A stretch of DNA of 64,000 bases from Geodermatophilus obscurus. GTDB lineage: Bacteria > Actinomycetota > Actinomycetes > Mycobacteriales > Geodermatophilaceae. A program made the position numbers and the translations under genes. Every line of letters starts with the position of its first letter. The first letter of the stretch is position 1. This document shows positions 26,612 through 34,749 of this stretch, one piece after another. The notes below the pieces were generated by a model that did no database searches, was not told the DNA's origin, and was given only the letters and a program-made list of their open reading frames with translations. Location: NCBI RefSeq assembly GCF_900115395.1, contig NZ_FOWE01000004.1, forward strand, positions 124,001 through 188,000. The letters are read 5' to 3'.

Positions 26612-27430
26612 GTGGGTGCCGAGTTCGCCGCGCTGGTGACCGACGGCCCGCTGCTGGTCGCCGTCGCCGTCGCCGCGCTCGTCGGGCTGGTCAGCTTCGC
26701 CTCGCCGTGCGTGCTGCCGCTGGTGCCCGGCTACCTGTCCTACGTCACCGGGCTGGTCGGCAGCGGCGCCCGGTCGGCACCCGCGCCCGCCGGCGACGGC
26801 GGAGGCGCCACGGCCACCGCCGTGCGCACCGACGAGCGCACCCCGCGCGGCCGGATGGTGCTCGGCGCGCTGCTGTTCGTCCTCGGCTTCACCGTCGTCT
26901 TCGTCGCCGCCGGCACCGCGTTCGGCGGCCTGGGCCGGCTGCTCGTGCAGTACGACGACGTCATCACCCGCGTCATGGGCGTCGTCGTCATCGTCGTCGG
27001 GCTCGCCTTCCTCGGCCGGCTGCCGTTCCTGCAGCGCACCGCGCGGCTGTCCGTGCGCCCGGCCGCCGGGCTGGCCGGCGCGCCCCTGCTCGGGATCGTC
27101 TTCGGGCTGGGCTGGACGCCGTGCCTGGGCCCGACGCTGTCGGCGGTGCTCTCGCTGGCCTACGTCGAGGCGACCGCCGCCCGCGGCGCGCTGCTGTCGG
27201 TGGCCTACTGCCTGGGCCTCGGCGTCCCGTTCGTGCTGGTGGCGCTGGGTGCCCGCTGGGCGGTCGGGACGACGACGCTCCTGCGCCGGCACGCCCGCAC
27301 GGTGACCCGCGTCGGCGGCGCGGTGCTCGTCGTCGTCGGGCTGCTGCTGGTCACCGGCGCGTGGGGCGAGATGATGGCCTGGCTGCGCTCCTGGCTGGCC
27401 GTCACCGGTCTCGGGGAGTCGGCGCTGTGA
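26612..27430 (+). CDS. ccdA: Cytochrome c biogenesis transmembrane thiol transporter CcdA
   Basis: A 272-residue integral membrane protein with six predicted helices. The two redox cysteines sit in SFASPCVLPLVPGYLSY and LGWTPCLGPTLSAVL. It passes electrons from cytosolic thioredoxin across the membrane to the TlpA/ResA-like protein encoded just before. GTG start one base after the upstream stop. Confidence 0.95.
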   Translation: MGAEFAALVTDGPLLVAVAVAALVGLVSFASPCVLPLVPGYLSYVTGLVGSGARSAPAPAGDGGGATATAVRTDERTPRGRMVLGALLFVLGFTVVFVAAGTAFGGLGRLLVQYDDVITRVMGVVVIVVGLAFLGRLPFLQRTARLSVRPAAGLAGAPLLGIVFGLGWTPCLGPTLSAVLSLAYVEATAARGALLSVAYCLGLGVPFVLVALGARWAVGTTTLLRRHARTVTRVGGAVLVVVGLLLVTGAWGEMMAWLRSWLAVTGLGESAL

Positions 27431-29070
27431 CCATCACCGCCCCGCCGCGGGAGGCCGCGACCCCGCCGCCGCCCGCCGGCCCGCCGGCCGCCCGTCGGCT
27501 CGGCGGGCTCCTGCTGCGCCAGTGGCGGCGCCTCACCGCCATGCGCACGGCGATCGTGCTGCTGTTCCTCCTCGCGCTCGCCGCCATCCCCGGCTCCCTG
27601 CTGCCGCAGCGCTCGCTGTCGCAGAGCGCCGTCAGCCGGTACTTCGCCGACAACCCGACGCTCGCGCCGCTGCTGGACCGGCTCTACCTGTTCGACGTCT
27701 TCAGCTCGCCGTGGTTCGCCGCGGTGTACCTGCTGCTGTTCGTCTCGCTGATCGGCTGCGTGCTCCCGCGCGCCCTCGAGCACGCCCGGGCGCTGCGGAC
27801 CCCGCCGCCGCCGGCGCCGCGCCGCCTGACCCAGCTGCCCGACTCCACCCGGCTGGCCACGACGCTGCCGCCCGCCGCCGCCCTCGACGCCGTCGAGGAG
27901 GAGCTGCGGGTCCGCCGCTACCGGGTGGTGCGCCGCGACCGGGAGGGCAGCGCCGAGCTGTCTGCCGAGAAGGGCGTGCTCAAGGAGACCGGCAACCTGG
28001 TCTTCCACCTGGCCCTGGTCGCGCTGCTCCTGGGCCTGGCCGGCGGCAAGCTGTGGGGCTACGAGGGCAGCATCCTCGTCCCCGAGGGGCAGCGGTTCTG
28101 CAACTCCTTCCAGCAGTACGACACCCACTCCGCCGGGGCGATGGTCGACAGCGGTGACCTCACGCCGCTGTGCGTCGGCCTCGAGGACTTCCGCGCCACG
28201 TACGAGGAGGACCTCACCGCCGCCTCCTTCACCGCCGACATCACCCACGGCGGCCCCGGCGAGGAGGGCGAGTCGACGACGATCGGCGTCAACGACCCGC
28301 TGCGCGTCGACGGCGACCGCGTCTACGTGACCGGTCACGGGTTCGTCCCGCGGTTCACCGTGACGCTGCCCGACGGCACCACGTTCGACGACGTCTCCGC
28401 GCCCTTCCTGCCCACCGAGCAGTCGACGATGGCCAGCGAGGGCGCGCTCAAGCTGCCCGACCTGGGCGCCGGCGCGGAGGACCAGCTCGCACTGCAGGGC
28501 TTCCTCGCCCCCACCGGCCTGGTGCAGGGCGGCATCCTCACCTCGATCGACCCCCGCCCGCTCGCGCCCCAGGTCGCGCTCGTGGCCTACCGGGGTTACC
28601 TCGGCCTGGACTCCGGTCTGCCGCAGTCGGTGTACTCGCTGGACGCCTCGCAGATCGAGCGCGACCGGCTGACCGAGGTCGGCCGGGCCAACCTGTCGGC
28701 CGGGGAGACGATGACGCTGCCCGACGGCACGACCGTCACCTTCAACGGCGTCTCGGAGTTCGCCGCGATGCAGTTCTCGCACGACCCGGGCCAGCTGTGG
28801 GTGCTCGGCGCCGCCGTCGCGGTCCTGGCCGGCCTGCTCGGGATGCTGCTGCTGCGCCGTGAGCGGGTCTTCCTCCGGGCCGCACCGGCCCCCGGCGACG
28901 GCGGTACCGTGCTGGACGTCGGTGCGCTGACCCGTGGCAGCGGCGACGGCGCACCGCGGTTCGCGGCCCTCACCGACGACCTGCGGGCGGTCCTCGCGAC
29001 CCGGGCCGACTCCCGCACCACCCGCGCCCCGTCCGGGGCCGCACCCGAGACCGGAGGCGCACCCGCGTGA
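27427..29070 (+). CDS. resB: Cytochrome c biogenesis protein ResB
   Basis: A 547-residue system II maturation protein. Hydrophobic helices near 40-60, 97-117 and 190-210 are followed by a large extracytoplasmic domain and a last helix near 465-485 (LWVLGAAVAVLAGLLGMLLL). TGNLVFHLALVALLLGLAGGKLWGYEGSI is split here as the conserved third helix. With CcsB it forms the heme export and ligation complex. A 60-residue Ala/Gly/Thr-rich tail is probably disordered. GTGA overlap with ccdA. Confidence 0.92.
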   Translation: MTITAPPREAATPPPPAGPPAARRLGGLLLRQWRRLTAMRTAIVLLFLLALAAIPGSLLPQRSLSQSAVSRYFADNPTLAPLLDRLYLFDVFSSPWFAAVYLLLFVSLIGCVLPRALEHARALRTPPPPAPRRLTQLPDSTRLATTLPPAAALDAVEEELRVRRYRVVRRDREGSAELSAEKGVLKETGNLVFHLALVALLLGLAGGKLWGYEGSILVPEGQRFCNSFQQYDTHSAGAMVDSGDLTPLCVGLEDFRATYEEDLTAASFTADITHGGPGEEGESTTIGVNDPLRVDGDRVYVTGHGFVPRFTVTLPDGTTFDDVSAPFLPTEQSTMASEGALKLPDLGAGAEDQLALQGFLAPTGLVQGGILTSIDPRPLAPQVALVAYRGYLGLDSGLPQSVYSLDASQIERDRLTEVGRANLSAGETMTLPDGTTVTFNGVSEFAAMQFSHDPGQLWVLGAAVAVLAGLLGMLLLRRERVFLRAAPAPGDGGTVLDVGALTRGSGDGAPRFAALTDDLRAVLATRADSRTTRAPSGAAPETGGAPA

Positions 29071-30029
29071 CCGCCGACCAGCTGTCCACCCTGTCGGACA
29101 CCCTCTTCTCCACCAGCGTCGGCCTCTACTCGCTGGCCGTCGTCGCCTTCTGCGCCCAGCTGGCCTTCGGCCGCCGGCCGGCGCGGGAGCGCGACCTCGT
29201 CGGCGCCTCCGCCGGTGCCGGCGCCTCCCTGCCCCCGGCCGGGGCCCGCGCGCTGCCCGGCGAGCCGGCGCCGGTGCGCCGCTGGGGCCGGGCCGCGATG
29301 CTCCTCACCGCCGCCGGGGCGCTCACCCACACCGGCGTGCTCGTCGCCCGCGGGATGGCCACCGAGCGGCTGCCCTGGGGCAACATGTACGAGTTCGCCA
29401 CCGCGGTCGTGCTGGTCGCCGTCGTGGCGTTCCTCGTCCTCGCGCTCCGCTCGCCGGGGCTGCGGCACCTGGGCCTGTTCGTCCTCGCGCCGGTCGTCGT
29501 CAGCATGGTGGCGATCGGGCTCTTCCTCTACGTCGAGGGCGGCCCGCTGGTGGCGGCGCTGCGGTCGAGCTGGCTGGCCGTGCACGTGTCGACGGCGATC
29601 CTCGGCTTCGGCGTCTTCTTCGTCAGCGGCATCGCGAGCGTGCTCTACCTCGTGCGCTCGCGGTACGAGGCCCGCGGCGCGGACGCCGGCTCCGGCATCG
29701 TCGCCCGGATGCCCTCCGCGGCCACCCTGGACCGGGTCGCCCACCGCACCGCCGTCTTCGGCTTCCCCATCTGGACCTTCGCGGTCATCGCCGGCGCCAT
29801 CTGGGCCGAGAGCGCCTGGGGCCGGTTCTGGGGCTGGGACCCCAAGGAGACGTGGGCGTTCATCGCCTGGGTCGTCTACGCCGCCTACCTGCACGCGCGG
29901 ACCACCGCCGGCTGGCGCGGCCGCCCGGCGGCCTGGGTCAACGTCGTCGGCCTGGCGGTCATGGTGTTCAACCTGACCTACGTCAACATGGTCTCCGCCG
30001 GGCTGCACAGTTACGGCGGGGTCGACTGA
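29067..30029 (+). CDS. ccsB: Cytochrome c biogenesis protein CcsB/ResC (heme handling)
   Basis: A 320-residue polytopic membrane protein with the tryptophan-rich WWD-type heme site WGRFWGWDPKETWAFIAW. Conserved histidines are in LAVHVSTAILGFG and near the C-terminal GLHSYGG. It brings heme out and, with ResB, attaches it to apocytochrome c. GTG start overlapping the resB stop. Confidence 0.95.
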   Translation: MTADQLSTLSDTLFSTSVGLYSLAVVAFCAQLAFGRRPARERDLVGASAGAGASLPPAGARALPGEPAPVRRWGRAAMLLTAAGALTHTGVLVARGMATERLPWGNMYEFATAVVLVAVVAFLVLALRSPGLRHLGLFVLAPVVVSMVAIGLFLYVEGGPLVAALRSSWLAVHVSTAILGFGVFFVSGIASVLYLVRSRYEARGADAGSGIVARMPSAATLDRVAHRTAVFGFPIWTFAVIAGAIWAESAWGRFWGWDPKETWAFIAWVVYAAYLHARTTAGWRGRPAAWVNVVGLAVMVFNLTYVNMVSAGLHSYGGVD

Positions 30030-30158
30030 ATCCCGCCCCGCCCGTCCCAGCAGACGCCTCCCGTCCCTCGCCCGAGGGGGATGAGCGCCCGGCGCGCCCG
30101 CCGCGTGCTCCACTTGTGGCCATGACCGCACGCACGGGGGGCGCACGTCGGGAGAGCC

Positions 30159-30578
30159 GTGATGGGTAGGCACGCCGCCGCGGACGGCGCCGGCACCGAC
30201 CCGATCGTCGCCGCCGCACTCGCGCAGCAGGACGGCGGCGCGGCCGCGCTGCGCCACGCCACGGCCGACTCGGGCGCCATCGCCACCGCCACCGCCGACG
30301 CGGGCACCGAGAGCGGCCTGGGCTGGCCGGGGGACACCACGACCGGCGGCGGGCTCGGCTGGCCCGGCTCCCTCGACACCGCCGGCGACGCCGCTCCCGA
30401 CGGCGTCCCCGGCGACGCCGGGCACGAGACGACCCGCATGGACGCCGTGCCGGCCGTCCCCGGGCCGCGGGAGAGCACCGAGGACGGGCTCGCCGACGAC
30501 GGGACCGCCGACGGCGAGCTGCCCGGTCCGCCGGCCCGCCGCGGCTGGCGACGGATGTTCGGCGGCACCGCCGCCTGA
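30159..30578 (+). CDS. Hypothetical acidic protein with GLGWPG motifs
   Basis: A 139-residue Ala/Gly/Asp/Thr-rich, acidic, probably disordered protein. It carries two copies of a GLGWPG motif (SGLGWPGD and GGLGWPGS) and a basic end RRGWRRMFGGTAA. No membrane helix or signal peptide. GTG at 30159 and ATG at 30162 are both possible starts after GGGAGAGCC. I do not recognise a family. Confidence 0.6.
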   Translation: MMGRHAAADGAGTDPIVAAALAQQDGGAAALRHATADSGAIATATADAGTESGLGWPGDTTTGGGLGWPGSLDTAGDAAPDGVPGDAGHETTRMDAVPAVPGPRESTEDGLADDGTADGELPGPPARRGWRRMFGGTAA

Positions 30579-30606
30579 CGGACCGGGCACCCGCGGGTCA
30601 GGCGGC
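30570..30606. terminator. Bidirectional terminator hairpin spanning both stop codons
   Basis: GCCGCCTGAC (30570-30579) pairs perfectly with GTCAGGCGGC (30597-30606). The 10-bp stem contains the stop codons of both converging genes; the 17-nt loop has further pairing (CCGGGC/GCGGGT-like). Confidence 0.7.
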
Positions 30607-31452
30607 CAGCCGGCCGGCCTCCCGCGCCGCCCACTCCTCGTAGGAGGTGGGCGCGCGGCCCAGCGCCTGCTGCACGCCGTCGCTGAGCGCGGCCTCGTGC
30701 CCGGCGCGGATGACCTCGAACAGCCCGCCGAGCAGCTGCGCGTACTCCCGTGGCAGCCCGTTGCCGGCCGCGTCCTCGACCCACTGCTCGACCGGCAGGT
30801 CCACGTGGCGCACCGCGCGCCCGGCGTACGGCGCCAGGACGGCGGCGGTCTCGGTCAGGGTCAGTGCCCGAGGTCCGCTCAGCTCGTAGACCCGGCCCGC
30901 GTGCCCGTCGCCGGTGAGCGCGGCCGCGGCGACGGCGGCGATGTCCTCGGCGTCGATCCACGGCACCGCGCCGTCGCCGGTGGGCGCGACGAGCGCGCCC
31001 TGCTCGATGCCGGGGCGGAAGAAGGACTCGGTCGCGTTCTGCGCGAACCAGGAGGGCCGCACGACGGTGACCGCGAGCCGGTCGCCGGCCGCGGCGGTGA
31101 CCGCGCGCTCGACCTCGATCAGCGGGTTGGCCGGGCCCTGGTCGACGCCGCGCGCCGACAGCAGGACCAGGCGCCCGAGGCCGGCGTCCGCGGCCTGCGC
31201 GGCGAGGCGGCCGAGCAGCGGTGGGTGGTCGGTGCGCAGTGCCGGCGGGACCAGGTAGGCGCCGTCGGCCCCCGTGAGAGCCGGGCCCCAGGTGGCGTCG
31301 TCGTCCCAGTCGAAGCGGACGGGTTCGACGCCGGGTGCGCCGCTGCCGGGCGTGCGGGCGCCGGCGCGGACGGAGTGCCCCGCGGAGGACAGCTGTCGGG
31401 CGAGGCGGCGGCCGGTCTTGCCGGTGCCGCCGAGGACGAGGTAGGTGGCCAT
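30598..31452 (-). CDS. NmrA-like NAD(P)-binding atypical SDR
   Basis: A 284-residue atypical short-chain dehydrogenase: the N-terminal dinucleotide motif is YLVLGGTGKTGRRLARQL, followed by VVRPSWFAQNATESFF and [19 protein letters not shown]. These are marks of NmrA/azoreductase-like (SDR_a5-type) proteins. It may be a quinone oxidoreductase or a redox-sensing protein. Divergent from an AraC-type regulator, which probably controls it. Confidence 0.85.
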   Translation of the reverse strand: MATYLVLGGTGKTGRRLARQLSSAGHSVRAGARTPGSGAPGVEPVRFDWDDDATWGPALTGADGAYLVPPALRTDHPPLLGRLAAQAADAGLGRLVLLSARGVDQGPANPLIEVERAVTAAAGDRLAVTVVRPSWFAQNATESFFRPGIEQGALVAPTGDGAVPWIDAEDIAAVAAAALTGDGHAGRVYELSGPRALTLTETAAVLAPYAGRAVRHVDLPVEQWVEDAAGNGLPREYAQLLGGLFEVIRAGHEAALSDGVQQALGRAPTSYEEWAAREAGRLAA

Positions 31453-31520
31453 GCCGCCAGCCAAGCGCCTCCCGTGCGACGACGGGATGCGTGAGAGGCG
31501 CTCCTCCTTACGAGATCGTC

Positions 31521-31533
31521 TAGCCTGGTGTCC
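31521..31533 (+). promoter_or_regulatory. -10 box for a leaderless start
   Basis: TAGCCT (31521-31526), 7 nt, GTG at 31534. This favours the GTG at 31534 over the in-frame GTG at 31528, which lies inside the spacer. Confidence 0.6.
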
Positions 31534-32445
31534 GTGGACGCCCTCGCCGACCTGCTCGGCCGCGCCGCGGCGCACGGCTCGCTGTTCGCCCACTCGCGGC
31601 TGCGCGGGTCGTGGGGGCTGCGCATCACGGAGGAGGCCCGGCTGTCGGTGCACGCGGTCGTGTCCGGCGAGCTGTGGTGCCGGCCCGACGGGCAGCCGCC
31701 GGTGCACGTACCCGTCGGGCACGTGCTGCTGCTGCGCACCGCCGGGCCCTACGATCTGCTCGCCGCGCCCGACGCGGACGCCGTCCCCCTCGAGCAGGTG
31801 CTCGCCGCGCACGGGCCCTCCCCGCTCGAGCTGCCGGGCGAGGGCCCGGCCACCGAGCTGCTGTGCGGCAGCTACAGCTTCCGCGGGGTGCTGTGCGAGG
31901 ACCTCCTGGCCGCCCTGCCGCCCACCTCCGTCGTGCCGGCCGGCGACCCGACGGTCGCCGCGGCGCTGACGCTGCTGACCGCCGAGGTGGGGGCCGAGCA
32001 CGCGGGCCAGCAGACGGTGCTCGACCGGGTGCTCGACGTGCTGCTCGTCGCACTGCTGCGGGTGCTGTGGGCCGACCAGCTGCGCCCGCCGGTGTGGGCC
32101 GGCGCCCCGCAGGACCGGGCCGTGGCCGCGGCGCTGCGTGCGGTGCACGGCGACCCGGCGCACCCGTGGACGGTCGCCGGGCTGGCCCGGGTGGCGAACG
32201 TCAGCCGCGCGGCGCTGGCCCGCCGGTTCGCCGCCGAGGTGGGGAGCCCGCCGCTCACGTACCTGACCTGGTGGCGGATGCGGCTGGCCCGCGAGGCGCT
32301 GCTGGAGGGCGCCACGCTGGCACAGGTCGCCCGGCAGGTCGGCTACGCGACCGAGTACGCCTTCGCCGCGGCGTTCACGCGGGAGGTCGGCACCGCGCCC
32401 GGGCGGTGGCGGCGCGCCCAGCAGCCGGTGGCGGCGTCGGGCTGA
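31534..32445 (+). CDS. AraC family transcriptional regulator (cupin + HTH)
   Basis: A 303-residue regulator: a cupin-type sensor domain (about 1-180; SVHAVVSGELWCRPDG, VPVGHVLLLRTAGPYDL) and a C-terminal AraC HTH pair (about 195-295; WTVAGLARVANVSRAALARR, AQVARQVGYATEYAFAAAF). It belongs to the AraC_binding_6 group that often controls a divergent oxidoreductase, here the NmrA-like gene. Start taken from the leaderless promoter spacing. Confidence 0.9.
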   Translation: MDALADLLGRAAAHGSLFAHSRLRGSWGLRITEEARLSVHAVVSGELWCRPDGQPPVHVPVGHVLLLRTAGPYDLLAAPDADAVPLEQVLAAHGPSPLELPGEGPATELLCGSYSFRGVLCEDLLAALPPTSVVPAGDPTVAAALTLLTAEVGAEHAGQQTVLDRVLDVLLVALLRVLWADQLRPPVWAGAPQDRAVAAALRAVHGDPAHPWTVAGLARVANVSRAALARRFAAEVGSPPLTYLTWWRMRLAREALLEGATLAQVARQVGYATEYAFAAAFTREVGTAPGRWRRAQQPVAASG

Positions 32446-32472
32446 ACCGGCCGGCGACGCCGGCCGGGAGGG

Positions 32473-32685
32473 TCAGGCGGGGGAGCCGTCGTCGCGGCGC
32501 ACGCGCCGTCCGAGCTCGCGCAGGAACTCCGGGTCGTCGTCGGGGGCCATCGGGCGGGAGTCGCGCGGGGGGCGGGGACGCTGCGCCGGCCGGGGCGGGC
32601 GCAGCGCACCACCGGCAGCAGCGGTCGCCCGCACGACCAGGACGACCACGGCCACGGCGACCACCAGAAGCACCACGAACGCCAT
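32473..32685 (-). CDS. Small single-pass membrane protein
   Basis: A 70-residue peptide: one N-terminal helix (FVVLLVVAVAVVVLVVRATA), then a basic Pro/Arg region and an acidic segment DDDPEFLRELGRRVRR. The ATG has GGGGGTGCGCC upstream and a TACAGT box at 32724-32719 about 33 nt before it. It is divergent from the Lrp-type gene. No family recognised. Confidence 0.65.
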   Translation of the reverse strand: MAFVVLLVVAVAVVVLVVRATAAAGGALRPPRPAQRPRPPRDSRPMAPDDDPEFLRELGRRVRRDDGSPA

Positions 32686-32779
32686 CTGGCGCACCCCCTC
32701 GTCTCGGGCCTCACCGTCACTGTACGACCGCTGGGATACTCGGGGGTGGCGCCGGACGCGCCCCTGCGGACCCCTCGGG

Positions 32780-33229
32780 ATGGAGCGCGACATCGACGCC
32801 GTCGACCGCCAGCTGATCGACCTGCTGCGCGCCAACGGCCGCGCCAGCTACGCCGAGCTCGCCCGCCAGGTCGGGCTGTCGGCACCCGCCGTCCACGAGC
32901 GGGTCGGCAAGCTGGAGTCCGCGGGCGTCATCACCGGCTACCGCGCCGACATCGACCCCACCGCCGTCGGCCTGGACGTCACCGCGCTGGTCGGTGTGAT
33001 CGAGAGCGACTCCGTCGACGACACCGGCGTCGAGGCGGCGCTGCGCGAGATGCCGGAGGTCGAGGACTGCTGGCGGGTGGCCGGCAGCGAGGGCTACGTG
33101 CTCAAGGTGCGGGTGACCGACATCCCGGCACTGGAGGCGGCGATCAACGCGTTGAACAGGATCGAGGGCGTCGCCCGGACCCGCACCACCGTGGTGCTGT
33201 CGACGAAGTGGGAGGGCCGTCATGGCTGA
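32780..33229 (+). CDS. Lrp/AsnC family transcriptional regulator
   Basis: A 149-residue regulator: N-terminal HTH (DRQLIDLLRANGRASYAELA, then VGLSAPAVHERVGKLESAGVI) and a C-terminal RAM ligand domain (about 70-145; VEDCWRVAGSEGYVLKVRV). Amino acids or related metabolites are the usual ligands. A possible -10 GATACT lies at 32735-32740. Overlaps the DUF4229 gene by 8 nt. Confidence 0.92.
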   Translation: MERDIDAVDRQLIDLLRANGRASYAELARQVGLSAPAVHERVGKLESAGVITGYRADIDPTAVGLDVTALVGVIESDSVDDTGVEAALREMPEVEDCWRVAGSEGYVLKVRVTDIPALEAAINALNRIEGVARTRTTVVLSTKWEGRHG

Positions 33230-33545
33230 GCAGGAGCGGACGCACGTCACCCCGGTGGGCCCCGACGGGCAGCCCGCGGTGCGGCCGAGGGTGCTGCCCT
33301 GGCTGGTGATCCACACCGTGGGGCGGCTGGGCATCTTCGCGCTGCTCACCGTGGTGCTGTGGATGGCCGGCCTGGACCTGTGGTCGGGCCTGCTGTTCGG
33401 CCTGCTGCTGTCGATGCCGGTGGCCTACTTCGCGCTCCGCCGCTCCCGCGAGCAGCTCAGCGTCGCGCTGGTGTTGCGCGCCGAGGAGAAGCGGCGCGCC
33501 AAGGAGCAGCTCCGCGCCCGCCTGTCGGGCGAGGCCGCCGCCTGA
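33222..33545 (+). CDS. DUF4229 family membrane protein
   Basis: A 107-residue protein with two transmembrane helices (VIHTVGRLGIFALLTVVLWMAG and LWSGLLFGLLLSMPVAYFAL) and a charged C-terminal helix rich in Arg/Lys/Glu. The DUF4229 family is typically found near menA in actinobacteria; function unknown. Translationally coupled to the Lrp gene. Confidence 0.85.
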   Translation: MAEQERTHVTPVGPDGQPAVRPRVLPWLVIHTVGRLGIFALLTVVLWMAGLDLWSGLLFGLLLSMPVAYFALRRSREQLSVALVLRAEEKRRAKEQLRARLSGEAAA

Positions 33546-33551
33546 CCCGGG

Positions 33552-33863
33552 TCAGCCCCGCGCTGGGCGGCGGCGCACGAGGAGCGCGTGCAGGGCGACG
33601 TTGAGCACCGCCGGCCCGAGCGTCACCAGGTACCAGAGCGCCGTCGGCAGGTCGTAGAGCCGGGCGGGGTCGACGAACAGCAGCAGGGTCCACGGGAACC
33701 CCAGCGCGAGCAGCGGCAGGCCCACCAGCCCCGCCCCGATGTCGGCGCCGTCCGCGGCGCCGCTGCTCAGCCTCGCGACCGCGAAGAGCACGAGGAGGCC
33801 CGCGACGACGGCGGCGTGGACGGCGACCCGCCGGAGGGGGGAGCGGGACCGCTGACCGGGCAC
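33552..33863 (-). CDS. Hypothetical small membrane protein
   Basis: A 103-residue protein with three hydrophobic segments (VAVHAAVVAGLLVLFAVARL; GLPLLALGFPWTLLLFV; LWYLVTLGPAVLNVALHALL). The C-terminal end after the last helix is RRRPARG. GTG start 13 nt after the menA stop, so it is probably the last gene of the menE-menA operon. Similar small proteins lie next to menA in Streptomyces; role unknown. Confidence 0.7.
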   Translation of the reverse strand: MPGQRSRSPLRRVAVHAAVVAGLLVLFAVARLSSGAADGADIGAGLVGLPLLALGFPWTLLLFVDPARLYDLPTALWYLVTLGPAVLNVALHALLVRRRPARG

Positions 33864-33876
33864 GACGGGCAGTGTG

Positions 33877-34749
33877 TCAGCCCGACAGCGCCAGCCCGGC
33901 CGCCAGCAGCACGCCGGTGACCAGCGTCAGCAGGCCGGTGGCCTGCAGCGCCGCGATCAGCGCGGGCCCGCGCCCACCGGCGAGCACGATCCACGACGGC
34001 CGTACCGCCAGCGGCACGGCGAGCAGCGCGAGCAGCGCCTCCGGCCGCACGACGCCGATGGCCACGACGACGCCGAACGCGACCGCGAACAGGCCGACGT
34101 AGGTCAGCCGCGTCGCGCGGTCGCCCAGCAGGACGGCGAGGGTGCGCTTGCCGACGACGGCGTCCCCGGCGATGTCGCGCAGGTTGTTGACCACCAGCAG
34201 CGCCACCGACAGCAGCCCCACCGGCACCGCCGCCGCCAGCGCCAGCCCCTCCACCCGGCCGGTCTGCGCGAACGTCGTCCCGGCGACCGCCACCAGGCCG
34301 AAGAACACGAAGACGAACACCTCGCCCAGCGCCCGGTAGCCGTAGGGGAGCGGGCCGCCGGTGTAGGTCCAGGCCGCCGCGATGCACACCGCCCCGACGG
34401 CGAGCAGCCACCAGCTCGACAGCGCCGCCAGCACTAGCCCCGCGACCCCGGCGACGCCGAAGGCCAGCAGGGCCGCGACCAGCACCTGCCGCGCAGGAGC
34501 GGCGCCCGAGCCGACCAGCCGCATCGGCCCGACCCGGTCGGCGTCGGTGCCGCGCCTGCCGTCGGAGTAGTCGTTGGCGTAGTTGACCGCCACCTGCAGC
34601 GCGAGGGCGACCAGCAGCGCCAGCAGCGCCGGCACCGGCCGGAAGCCGTCGAGCGCGGCGGCCGCGCCGGTGCCCACGAGCACCGGCGCCAGGGCGGCGG
34701 GCAGGGTGCGCGGCCGGGCCCCGGCCACCCACTGCGCGGGCGTGGCCAT
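33877..34749 (-). CDS. menA: 1,4-dihydroxy-2-naphthoate polyprenyltransferase
   Basis: A 290-residue UbiA-family membrane enzyme that attaches the polyprenyl tail to DHNA in menaquinone synthesis. Start GARPRTLPAALAPVLVGTGA. The first Asp-rich motif is NYANDYSDGRRGTDAD, the second NNLRDIAGDAVVGKRTLAV, and there are about eight or nine helices. The ATG overlaps the menE stop by one base (TGATG). The menE end and the menA ribosome-binding region lie inside a hairpin repeat (copy G), so initiation of menA may feel this structure. Confidence 0.95.
   Translation of the reverse strand: MATPAQWVAGARPRTLPAALAPVLVGTGAAAALDGFRPVPALLALLVALALQVAVNYANDYSDGRRGTDADRVGPMRLVGSGAAPARQVLVAALLAFGVAGVAGLVLAALSSWWLLAVGAVCIAAAWTYTGGPLPYGYRALGEVFVFVFFGLVAVAGTTFAQTGRVEGLALAAAVPVGLLSVALLVVNNLRDIAGDAVVGKRTLAVLLGDRATRLTYVGLFAVAFGVVVAIGVVRPEALLALLAVPLAVRPSWIVLAGGRGPALIAALQATGLLTLVTGVLLAAGLALSG

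Noticed and set aside
32746..33309. GTG at 32746 shortly after a GATACT box
   Set aside because: The frame is not that of the Lrp protein and gives a low-complexity Arg-rich product; the box more likely serves the ATG at 32780.
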